Positions 1 to 8,800 of a stretch of DNA of 64,000 nucleotides are shown one piece after another. A program made the position numbers and the translations under genes. This DNA comes from JAGQPD01 sp020426865 (GTDB taxonomy: Bacteria; Planctomycetota; Planctomycetia; Pirellulales; Pirellulaceae): the NCBI GenBank assembly GCA_041399065.1, contig JAWKTN010000001.1, forward strand, positions 1,364,001-1,428,000. Reading direction: 5' to 3'. The notes under the pieces are model-generated. The model had not been told where the DNA came from. It was given only the letters and a program-made list of their open reading frames with translations, and made no database searches. The stretch's first letter is position 1; each line of letters opens with the position of its first letter.

Positions 1-364
1 CAACGACGAGCGAAAGGTCTGTTGAATCCGAGTACGTGTACTTGGGGTGGATGTTGGGGACGGGGCGAGCGTCGATGTCATCGCCGAGCGCCTCATGAAC
101 GGTCACCGCGTATTTTCCCGGCGGCAGTCCCTGTGTCTGACTGTCGGTCATCGCGATGTAGCGGCCGTCGGCATCTGTCTTTACGACATACGATTTTTGA
201 TCCTCGCCGTGGAACGTGACGGTGGCATTGACCAATGGGGCACCGTTCTCCAAGGTCACCAAACCAGCTATGGGTGTGTTGCCACGGCGGCCGCATCCTG
301 GCAACGACAATGTTGCCAGCAGCAGGAGCAGGAGCACGTCTGTCCATAATCGGCTGCTATTCAA
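1..364 (-). CDS. Lipoprotein with carboxypeptidase-regulatory-like domain (3' part outside window)
   Basis: The frame on the minus strand encodes a hydrophobic leader (a run of Leu followed by ATLSLPGC), a good lipobox with the Cys at about residue 20. A small beta-sandwich-like domain follows, with signatures such as GLVTLENGAPLVNATVTF, TDADGRY and LPPGKYAVTV that are typical of carboxypeptidase-regulatory-like or transthyretin-like domains. Short lipoproteins of this type commonly sit directly downstream of DUF1559 genes in planctomycetes, as here. No ATG is available; the best start is a TTG at 364 that overlaps the stop of the upstream DUF1559 gene by 8 nt, suggesting translational coupling. 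The gene continues beyond base 1, so its C-terminus is unknown. Substrate and role are not known. Confidence 0.7.
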   Translation of the reverse strand, partial: MNSSRLWTDVLLLLLLATLSLPGCGRRGNTPIAGLVTLENGAPLVNATVTFHGEDQKSYVVKTDADGRYIAMTDSQTQGLPPGKYAVTVHEALGDDIDARPVPNIHPKYTYSDSTDLSLVV

Positions 365-1298
365 TGTCCGCGACTCCGGCGACTTCACTGAAATTGCGAG
401 TCACCAATTGTTCCACGACGCTCAAGTTTGCGTCCTTGCTGACTCCTCGGCTGCTGCCGTCGCCCATCGTCACGTGCATGATTGCGGCGTGGTCGCTGCC
501 GACCCAAGCGCCTGTTTCATCAATACTTTGTGCGATGCGAGATCCCTGCACGGGTCCGACATTCGTGCCGCGCGGAATGCTGTATTTCGCCAGATCGCCG
601 GTACCGAGGATGGCCCCAGGATTGTCGTCGCCGTCGTAGATCGAAGCGCGGCGCGACATCCAGGCCGAGTTTTCTGCGACCAGCATGGTGTGCGAAAGCC
701 CGTCCTTGATCATCTTGAAATTAGTACGGGATCGCCAACCGGTTGTCCGTGGATTGCCGTCACGATCATCGAAACGTTCACCGATGATGATCGCTCCATC
801 GAAGAATTCACCAGCATCGCCGGCGGCAAACCAAGTACTGGACACGCAGGCATAGTCTCCCCGCACGCCGATGGAGCTGGGGATGGCGGTGGAGATCACA
901 TCGTCGCGGCTGCGGGAAGGGCAAAGGTAGATATCGATGGGCGTCATCCGGACGACTTCAGGTTGATCGTCGAAAAGTCCTCCTGGAATCACCTGGCTGC
1001 CAATGGACGCTTCTTCGATATAGGGCAGAATCGTGCCTGCCCACGTCAGGAACCCGTCACTGATGCGGCTTGGCGGAAGCTCGTTCTTGGCGCTGTGCAT
1101 ATTGTGAATCGCCAAGCCGATTTGTCGGCAATTGTTCAAGCACTGTGTCCGTCGCGCGGCCTCACGTGCCGCGTTTACTGCCGGCAACAACAACGCGACC
1201 AACAAGCCGATGATGGCGATGACGACCAGTAGTTCGACCAGCGTGAACGCCGAATGTCGACGATTTGGTGCAATGCGGAGGCTTCCTGGTGTCTCCAT
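357..1298 (-). CDS. DUF1559 prepilin-like secreted protein
   Basis: The N-terminus has the type IV prepilin/pseudopilin methylation motif FTLVELLVVIAIIGLLVA followed by LLLPAVNAAREAARRTQC, the hallmark of the planctomycete DUF1559 family. The residue before the Phe is Ala rather than the usual Gly, which could affect prepilin-peptidase cleavage. Later family features include a GDGSSRGVSKD segment near the C-terminus. The frame opens at 1307, but the ATG at 1298 is preferred because AAGG lies 9 nt upstream of it, whereas the first ATG abuts the same motif. The family is thought to be surface exposed and is massively expanded in planctomycetes; the molecular function is unknown. Its stop overlaps the lipoprotein start. 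Confidence 0.88.
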   Translation of the reverse strand: METPGSLRIAPNRRHSAFTLVELLVVIAIIGLLVALLLPAVNAAREAARRTQCLNNCRQIGLAIHNMHSAKNELPPSRISDGFLTWAGTILPYIEEASIGSQVIPGGLFDDQPEVVRMTPIDIYLCPSRSRDDVISTAIPSSIGVRGDYACVSSTWFAAGDAGEFFDGAIIIGERFDDRDGNPRTTGWRSRTNFKMIKDGLSHTMLVAENSAWMSRRASIYDGDDNPGAILGTGDLAKYSIPRGTNVGPVQGSRIAQSIDETGAWVGSDHAAIMHVTMGDGSSRGVSKDANLSVVEQLVTRNFSEVAGVADIE

Positions 1299-1398
1299 CA
1301 ACTTCATCCTTTCCGAGCACCGCGGGCCAAATTCTTTTTCCGACGATTCTTCCCGCCAACTCTTCCCGCCGATGCTCGGCGAACACGTTTCTTGAACA

Positions 1399-3285
1399 CT
1401 AACGCGGCCGTTTCGCCGCGATTGCCACCAGTGCCAAACACACCAAGACCAATGAGGCTGGTTCCGGCACTGCGCTCACGTTGGCAACCGACCCCGCCGT
1501 CTGGCCGAAATTATCTTTCCAGATGGTATAGTCCGCCGCATCGATCACGCCGTTGTCGTTGCCATCGGCGGCCAGGTCGGTTGTCGAGCCGAAGGCGTCT
1601 TTCCAGACCGTATAGTCCGCCGCGTCGACGGTGCCATTTCCGTTATAGTCTCCGGCCAACGCGTTGTTCTGCAGGGCCTCGTAGAGAATGACACCGTGAA
1701 TCGACTGTTCTTCGCCCGCCAGGACAAATTCGAATGTCAAGTCCTGTGAACCGCCGGTAGCATACATCTGCCCCAGATCGACGTTGGCTCCAGGTGCCAG
1801 TTCTGTGGCAGATGTCGGGTTGAGTTCACCAAGACGGCCGTTGGTCGTTGTTCCCATTTCGACCCACGATCCTCCTTCCGCACCCTGCTCATCCAGGCTG
1901 GACCATGACGTCTGGTTCAGCGACGATGAGGCCGATTCGACAATGTAGCCGTCGATCGATACTGTGGAGTTCGAGGTATTGCGCAGATGGGTCTGGCCGG
2001 TGGCCGGATCGACCTGCAACAACAAGTTATTGACCTTCGTACCGGAATAGGAGACTGCGGCCAGGGCCACTGCACCGTCGGGCCCCGTATACTCCAACCG
2101 AAGATCTTCGGCCGATTGACCGAAGGACGTTGCATACGGATTGTAGACATTCCCCAACGTGATCGATTGCCCGCCGTTCACCGTTGCCGCTGCCAATGGA
2201 TTGAGTTCGGAGAGATTCGAATTGGACGGGTTGGATTCGACCCAGTTGGCACCGAACGTGTTTTGGTCGACGAGGCTGTTCCACGTGTCGGGGGTCAACG
2301 CGCCGGAGGCTGATAGCAAGGAATAACCATCGATCTCGATCGTGCCCGTGCCGTCGTGGCTGACGGTGACGGCGCCCGAATCACGATCAATGTTCACGAA
2401 CAGGACTTCTCGCAGTGATACGTCCAAACGACTTCCGCCGCCGGCGAGGGGGACCTTCGCTACCGCCAGTGCCTGACCGATGGGAAGCGCCAACGAAGAC
2501 GTAATGCTACTGAAGTCGCCCGTAATCGAACCCGCTTCCAGCACGGTCCACGAATCACCAAGTCCAGGCGATACGCCAGTAAAATTCAGGTGCAAATTGC
2601 CGCCCAGACCCGCCCGCTCGGTTACCTGCAGCTTGGCATTGCCCGCCGACGTGACTTCGAATGTTTGGGACGAGGTGTCGCCGAGCACCAGAGTCGAACT
2701 CGATGCGATTGTGCCGTTCGGGAAATACTGAGCAGGCCCGGACAGCGAGAGTGCTCTGGCCGACAGAGACGCGTTTGCGCCACTGTTGCCGCCGACTTGG
2801 AGCATATTTGCCGGGTTGGCACCCAGCGTGAGCGTGCCGTCGGCCAACAGTGTTCCGCCCGGTAATACTCGTAGCACGCCAATACCGCTGGCACCAACCA
2901 GCACGTTGCCACTGGAGTTCATGCCGGCCGTCACATGCATGCTGCCGCCACTGCGGATTTCGAGTGTCCCGCTGGTGTTGTTTCCGCGGCCCAAGACCAC
3001 GCCGGCCGGATTCTGATCCGGATTGGCGGTGGAATCGAGCACCTGATCGACAAACGCGGTGCCGCCGTTTTCAATCCGCCCCGACTCGTCAAAGAATGCC
3101 GACGGAACGAACGCCGATCCATTGGGATCCAACCAGTTGGCATTGTCCAGCCAACTCCCTTCGCCAGGATTCTCCCACGTGTATTCGACCTGCCCGCAGG
3201 CCTGTCGATGCGCATTTGACAAATGCGCCGCGGCAACGACCACAAGGATCATTGCCATATTTCCAAATTGTCGATATGTCTTCAT
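1399..3285 (-). CDS. Secreted PEP-CTERM protein with beta-helical repeats and dockerin-like region
   Basis: This is a 628-residue protein starting MKTYRQFGN with a signal peptide (MAMILVVVAAAHLSNA). Residues about 40-300 contain short Gly/Thr-rich repeats (GTLEIRSGGSMHV, GNVLVGASGIGVLRV, GTLLADGTLTLG) like the passenger-associated beta-helix repeats of PEP-CTERM proteins. A middle region has two related blocks (IDGYSLLSASG, IDGYIVESASS). Near the C-terminus lie two calcium-loop dockerin-like segments (DYNGNGTVDAADYTVWKDAFG and a second copy), then VPEPASL, a hydrophobic helix and a basic tail, the PEP-CTERM sorting signal. The frame extends upstream to 3465, but ATG 3285 directly precedes the signal peptide and has GGAAAGG upstream. 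Expected to be exported and processed at the envelope. Confidence 0.85.
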   Translation of the reverse strand: MKTYRQFGNMAMILVVVAAAHLSNAHRQACGQVEYTWENPGEGSWLDNANWLDPNGSAFVPSAFFDESGRIENGGTAFVDQVLDSTANPDQNPAGVVLGRGNNTSGTLEIRSGGSMHVTAGMNSSGNVLVGASGIGVLRVLPGGTLLADGTLTLGANPANMLQVGGNSGANASLSARALSLSGPAQYFPNGTIASSSTLVLGDTSSQTFEVTSAGNAKLQVTERAGLGGNLHLNFTGVSPGLGDSWTVLEAGSITGDFSSITSSLALPIGQALAVAKVPLAGGGSRLDVSLREVLFVNIDRDSGAVTVSHDGTGTIEIDGYSLLSASGALTPDTWNSLVDQNTFGANWVESNPSNSNLSELNPLAAATVNGGQSITLGNVYNPYATSFGQSAEDLRLEYTGPDGAVALAAVSYSGTKVNNLLLQVDPATGQTHLRNTSNSTVSIDGYIVESASSSLNQTSWSSLDEQGAEGGSWVEMGTTTNGRLGELNPTSATELAPGANVDLGQMYATGGSQDLTFEFVLAGEEQSIHGVILYEALQNNALAGDYNGNGTVDAADYTVWKDAFGSTTDLAADGNDNGVIDAADYTIWKDNFGQTAGSVANVSAVPEPASLVLVCLALVAIAAKRPR

Positions 3286-3344
3286 TGCTGATTGCCTTTC
3301 CGGGATGCCATTCAGTGAATTGTTCTTGATTCGACGATACCGTC

Positions 3345-4256
3345 TTAACGGCTTCGCCGACCGTGGCATCCCCACAACAAGATCCCCAGGACAACCAACA
3401 CGGCACTGGCCGGTTCCGGCACCGAAGAAGCGGCCGGAACTGCCCCGGCAAAGTTGCTCTTCCACTGGCGGAAGTCATCAAAATTCACAAATCGGTCGCC
3501 CGTCAAGTCGCCTTGACTTCGCGATGTCACACTGTTGCGGAAGTTGTTGTTGATGATGTCGAAGTCCGCCATCGTAACCGCCCGGTCACCGTTGACATCG
3601 CCATCCAACGGCACCAGTGCATTGGTGCCAATCAACGCGATACCCAAGTCACGAGTGGGACTGCTTTGTCCACCCGATTCGGTATAAAAAACACCATTTA
3701 GGTATCCGTCTTCCCCAGAATTTGAATGTCGCAACAAACCGATCGTCGATGTCTGGTCAACGACGGAGAATTCGATCCCATACCCCGTAGCGTCTGTGTT
3801 CCGCGCAGGTAACTCAAACAGGTCGCTTTCCGATAACGTGAATCCCAATCGTGCGGTCGATGTCGGAATCGGGTCACCTTCAGGGACGACGATGTTCTTG
3901 ACCAAATTCCCGGGCGTCCACGTTTCCGCCAAAACGTCATCCACCTCATAGACGTTGATGTTGATTCCGCCGGGATTTCCCTGGGACGCAATGCCAATGA
4001 TGATTTCGCCCACCGTGAATGTCGAATCCGACTGAAATGTCTGTCGCAGCGCACGTGTGTTGGCCAACCCACGTTGAGCGGGAGCGAACAGCTCTGGATC
4101 AAGCGTGAACACATCCGGAAATGCCGGGTACTCGGGATCGCTTGTCAACGTTACCGCGGCGTTCGATGGTGCCGCCCAGGTCAGCATCAGCGCCCAAACA
4201 CTTGCCGCAGCAAGCAAGCAGACAACCGGTCGACAAAGACAACTTGGAATCGTCAT
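3345..4256 (-). CDS. Secreted PEP-CTERM protein with dockerin-like region
   Basis: A 303-residue protein with a signal peptide (VVCLLAAASVWALMLTWAAPSNA). The body is a beta-rich domain of unknown type (for example VGEIIIGIASQGNPGGINI). Residues about 215-270 form a dockerin-like pair of calcium loops (DGDVNGDRAVTMADFDIINNN and GDLTGDRFVNFDDFRQWKSNF). The end is VPEPASAVLVVLGILLWGC plus a basic tail, a PEP-CTERM signal with a Cys after the helix. AGGAG lies 7 nt before the ATG. It shares orientation with the preceding PEP-CTERM gene and is separated from it by 59 nt, so the two may be cotranscribed. Confidence 0.85.
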   Translation of the reverse strand: MTIPSCLCRPVVCLLAAASVWALMLTWAAPSNAAVTLTSDPEYPAFPDVFTLDPELFAPAQRGLANTRALRQTFQSDSTFTVGEIIIGIASQGNPGGININVYEVDDVLAETWTPGNLVKNIVVPEGDPIPTSTARLGFTLSESDLFELPARNTDATGYGIEFSVVDQTSTIGLLRHSNSGEDGYLNGVFYTESGGQSSPTRDLGIALIGTNALVPLDGDVNGDRAVTMADFDIINNNFRNSVTSRSQGDLTGDRFVNFDDFRQWKSNFAGAVPAASSVPEPASAVLVVLGILLWGCHGRRSR

Positions 4257-4841
4257 GTTGGAACTCCTCTTGTTGGTCGGGTAGCGAACGTCCGCTCGCG
4301 AACTTCACTGGCGCCGATGCGTGGTTCTTGGCCAATCCTCGGGAAAGTCTCGTGGGTGAAAATGCTGAGCAACGCACAATTATTCCGGGTTCTGCCGGGC
4401 GAATCGCCCGAGCAACTCCATAGTAAGAAAAAAAAGGGAGCCGGCCAACCGATGAACACCCAACGTTTTCGGCCAGTTTTTTCTTGCGTTACAGGTGACC
4501 CGCCGTCGCGACGTCGGAAAGCAATTGCTGGGCAATTACTGAGGAATTACTGAGCAATTGCCAAGAAATCTCCACTCGATCGGGCCCCTATTGAGGGGCA
4601 TCCCCACTGAAATGACATTTACTCTAGAGGGATACTACGAGTCGCGACGTTTTCCCGATTTTCCCTCCAAATGCGAAACGAGGGGGAGAACGGCTAAAAT
4701 CCGAAACACTTCCAAGGGAGGGGTTTCCAGTCGGGTATCGACACGAGGGTAATGGTACAATGGCGGCTCGTGGTCAAGCGGTTTCGCGTTCTCCAATCCC
4801 GAGCGGCTGAATTCCCAGGCGGCGAAATACTAGAAATAGCG
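4257..4841. other. Intergenic region between divergent secreted-protein genes
   Basis: No convincing gene is seen in these 585 bases. They lie between the divergent starts of a PEP-CTERM protein and a DUF1559 protein, so both promoters should be here. The main visible structure is the repeated block at 4521-4560, listed separately. Short open frames in the interval lack recognisable protein features. Confidence 0.5.
4521..4560. promoter_or_regulatory. Candidate operator: spaced direct repeats
   Basis: AATTACTGAG occurs at 4534-4543 and again at 4545-4554, exactly 11 bp apart, about one helical turn. The pair is bracketed by GCAATTG at 4521-4527 and GCAATTG at 4554-4560. Such symmetric, helically phased repeats in a divergent intergenic region fit a regulator-binding site. 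No regulator is identified and no core promoter could be assigned. Confidence 0.3.
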
Positions 4842-5750
4842 ATGTTTTTCCAACCGAATCCCCGTACACTACCGCGAGAAGCTGGTTTTACACTTGTTGA
4901 ACTGCTTGTCGTGATCGCTGTCATTGGGCTGCTGTTGGCGCTATTGTTGCCGGCGATTCAAGCGGCGCGCGAAGCGGCTCGACGGACCGCTTGTGCCAAT
5001 AACCTCCGGCAAATGGCCCTTTCGTCGATCAACTACGAATCGAACCAGAGGCACTTTCCCCCGGGTTCGCGGGAGTTTGCCCAATTCAACGTCCCTGGCG
5101 CCAGTTGGCGGGTCCTGGTCCTGCCGTATCTTGAGGAGTCCGCACTTTACGACGCCATTGGACCAAATTCTGACGGCAGCATGACCTACAAACAGCCAGC
5201 GGAAAAAATGCCCGGGGTTTTTGCTTGTCCAAGCGTCCCGGCCATCGAAGACTCGATCCCCAATGCCCATTACGAGGGAGTTACCGGCAGCGGTGCGGCG
5301 ACTCGCGGTTCGTACCCGTTTGAACCAACGGCTCCCACCGACGTTTGCGGTTTTGTCTTCGCTGACGGGATCTTCTTTCCCAACAGCGATGTCGCGACGC
5401 ACGACATCAAAGACGGCACATCCCATACGCTGTTGTTCGGCGAGCGGACATACTTGCTGGACGATTGGACCGACGGGTCCTGGCGCAGTAACAAGGGACG
5501 AAGCAAATGCATTGCGGCGATGAGGAACGCTCGCTTGCCGATCAACGCTGGCGGCTATTTCGTCTCCGACAACCAGGCTCCCGACGAAACGGCGAAGACG
5601 CTTTTGCGGAACGACCTCTATTTTGGCTCCATGCACGCCGGTGGTGCACAATTCGCCCTGGCCGATGGCAGCGTGCAATTGCTAGCCAATGACGTAGAGA
5701 TGGCTGTCTTCCAGGCCATGGCCAGCCGTGCCGGCGGCGAAATGCCGTAG
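4842..5750 (+). CDS. DUF1559 prepilin-like secreted protein
   Basis: A 302-residue protein starting MFFQPNPRTLPREAGFTLVEL, carrying the intact Gly-Phe-Thr-Leu prepilin cleavage motif, then VVIAVIGLLLALLLPAIQ and AAREAARRTACANNLRQ, diagnostic of DUF1559. A central PGVFACPSV and a C-terminal GSMHAGGAQFALADGSVQLL segment match the family's conserved C-terminal His/Asp-Gly-Ser block. The frame is open from 4752, but the ATG at 4842 places the prepilin motif at residue ~15, as is usual. It stands alone on the plus strand and ends before a strong terminator. Function unknown; presumed surface or pseudopilin-like role. Confidence 0.88.
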   Translation: MFFQPNPRTLPREAGFTLVELLVVIAVIGLLLALLLPAIQAAREAARRTACANNLRQMALSSINYESNQRHFPPGSREFAQFNVPGASWRVLVLPYLEESALYDAIGPNSDGSMTYKQPAEKMPGVFACPSVPAIEDSIPNAHYEGVTGSGAATRGSYPFEPTAPTDVCGFVFADGIFFPNSDVATHDIKDGTSHTLLFGERTYLLDDWTDGSWRSNKGRSKCIAAMRNARLPINAGGYFVSDNQAPDETAKTLLRNDLYFGSMHAGGAQFALADGSVQLLANDVEMAVFQAMASRAGGEMP

Positions 5751-5807
5751 GGAGACATTCTAGTAAAGTTCCACGGCTGTCCCCAGCCGTATCGCGGCAA
5801 TGCCGCA

Positions 5808-5854
5808 AAAGCCGGTGGGGGCATTCGACGTGCCCCGGCCGGCTTTTATTTTTT
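5808..5854 (+). terminator. Rho-independent terminator after DUF1559 gene
   Basis: AAAGCCGG (5808-5815) pairs with CCGGCTTT (5839-5846), and an inner stem GGGGCA (5818-5823) pairs with TGCCCC (5831-5836). The stem is followed by TTTTATTTTTT. It lies between convergent genes (DUF1559 on plus, LEPR-XLL protein on minus). The adenines on the left arm give a shorter T-run on the minus strand, so it may act in both directions. Confidence 0.8.
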
Positions 5855-5872
5855 GGCCTGCGTTGGGAACGA

Positions 5873-8800
5873 CTACGGTTGGCTTCGCGACGATGCAATC
5901 CAGTCTTCATCCTCTGACCAAACCGAGGACTCGATGTGGCTGTCGGCCGCTCGCGGCAGCGATGATGCCATCTGTTCTCCACTTGTTGTACGGCTGGAGA
6001 AGAATGGTTCTGATTCCAACATTTCGCGCAACGCCTCTTGACGGTCCTTCCAGATCGTGTAATCCGCGGCGTTAACCACCCCGTCACCGTTGCCATCGGC
6101 CATCAACTCACTTGACGACCCGTAGCTGGAATTCCAATCCGAATAGGTATAACCTGCTGCTGCCGTGGCACTTAACGGCACCGGTAGCGGCGGTGACGGA
6201 ATGTACTGCACCAGCCCCACCGACAGCGATGTCGGCACACCGTTTTGGTCCAGTAGCGGAACGAACACGTCAATCGGCATCTGGAATAAGTCGCCCGGGC
6301 CCGCCGGCTTGACCCTGCTTATGCCGACCAGTGGCAATGGCGTTGCCGGCAACAGTAGTTGCGTCCCGACAACGATCTGTGGATTCAATAACCAACTCGT
6401 GGCGGCCTGGCCGTTGCCAAACGGCGGTAGTTCCAGGCGACCCGGGATAAGATTGAACTGTTCTTCAATGATCCCAGTCGACTGTTGCGCTGGATTCAAT
6501 CCCACTTGAATTGGTCCAAAGGCATTGCTCGCGCCCTGTAACACCATCTCCGCCAAAATGGCCATCACTTCGTCCTGCTGATTGCCATCGTCGTCGTTGG
6601 CGTCCCCTTCGGCGAGACCATCGAACCAGACATCTATCACGCTTCGTCCAGTCAAGAACACTTCGTCCGTACGTCCGGACGCTTCGTCGCGCAACAGCAA
6701 AAACATACTTGAATCCGGGAACAGATCCGTTTCCACGAAATGGTCCGGCTGTTCAGGCACCGGTGTGTGGCGGCCAGGACCTAAGCGATAAGGACTGAGC
6801 GTACCATCGGCGAAGTACAACGGTATTGTCGTTGGGCTTTCATATGTCTCACCTGGTCCCGGTGGTTTGTGCGTGATCGTCTCATGCATCATCTTCGGCT
6901 GACGATTGTACAGCAACACCGGACCCGTCGGTGTGTCCACTCGAATCTCCAAGAACAAGTTAAACCAGCTTCCGGCATCACCCGTGTTGGTGAACGGTGG
7001 CAGGTCCAACGTCCCGGGCGTATTGTTCACGTTCTCCATGATCGAGCCGGTTGACATTTGGTTCGGGTTCAGCCCGACGTGAACCGGCCCTAGGGAGCTC
7101 TGTCCGTTGAGATCCAATTGGATCATCTTCGTCATCACTTCGTCCAATCCGTCACCATTGCTGTCATCCGCATCGCCTTCGTTCGGACCATCAAACCATA
7201 CGTCAATCTGCGTCGGACCTTGCAGGTTTACAATCTCATTGATGTTGGGACCGATCAGGTTGATCGAAGCCCGCGTCGCATCAAATACATCGTGCTCGAC
7301 AAAGTGCTCCGGTGGCGAAGGCGTATGCGTACCCGGCCCCAGCTTGTATCCGCTCGGACGACCATCTGGGAAGAACAATTCGATCGTCTCCGGACTCTCG
7401 TATATCGTTTCCTCCGTTGGTGGCTTGTGGAATATCGTGCCACTCATCCGCTTCGGCTGCTGCAGATTGATCAGCGTGACTGGCCCGTCCGGCGTGAATA
7501 CCGTGATCGCGACGAACACGTCAAAGAAACTGTCTGCCGCACCAACGGCTGTAAACGGTGGAACGTCCAAGACCCCAGGCGTGTTATTCGTCTGCTCTTC
7601 GATTTCTCCCAAAGACGGCTGACCGTCATACAAACCGACATGTACCGGACCGAACGACGACATACCGCTAAGGTCCATCGCCACCATTTCCGTTTGTACT
7701 TCATCGCGTCCGTCGCCGTCATCGTCAAGTGCCTCACCTTCCCGTCGCTCAAAACGCACGTCCACTTGTGTCGGTCCAGCCAAGGCGATCTTTTCTTCTT
7801 TGCCCTCCGGCGTTATCAACGAAATTGAGGCGAGGGTGTTTTCAAAAACATCATGTTCAATAAATGGCGGTCTCGGCGTATGCGTACCCGGCCCCAACGA
7901 ATACGGGCTGAGTTGGCCCGAGTCCTTGAAGAACAACGGGATAATCGTCGGGCTTTCGTAGGTGTTTCCTTCGCCGGGTGGTTTTTCGGTGATCGTTTCC
8001 CGCATCACTTTCGGCGTGCGGTTGACGAGCACCACCGGACCGTTGGGGGTATCGACCGTGATTTCCAGGAACATGTTAAAGAGACTCGCGGCATCGCCCG
8101 GAGCAAATGGATCGAGATCCAAGATTCCGGGGTTATTATTGACCAGCTCTTCAATCTCGCCAGTCGACATGATATCGGGGTTTAGGCCGACATGGACCGG
8201 GCCGAGCGAACTCGTTCCGTTTAAGTCCAAAGCAATGACCTTGGTCATCACTTCGTCGCGTCCGTCGCCATCGTCGTCTTGTGCCTCACCTTCGTCGCGT
8301 TCAAACCAGACATCGATCTTCGTGGGCCCGCTCAGATCGATATTCTCGTTGAACCCGTTGGGGCCAAGCAGGTTGATACGTGCGTCGGTGTCGTCAAACA
8401 CATCATGTTCCACAAAATGGTCACCCGGATTGGGGGTGTGTTTTCCTGGTCCCAGGAAGTAACCACTCGGCTCGCCGTTGGGCAGGAACAATTCGATGCG
8501 CTCCGGATTCTCGTATGTGTCACCTTCGCCGGGTGGCTTGTGGGTGATCATCGCGTGCATCTGTTTGGGATCCTTGTTGTGCAACACGATCGTGCGGCCG
8601 TCGGCCAGCAGCACGGTGAATTGCAGGTACAGATCGAACCAGCTGTTGGCGTCGCCCGGAGCAAACGGATCGAGGTCCAGCACGCCGGGCGTGTTGTTGA
8701 CCTTTTCCATGATCACGCCGGTCGACATGATATCAGGGTTGAGGCCGACAAAGATCGGGCCTTGTGAACTCAGGCCTTGCAGGTCGAGCTGCACCATTTT

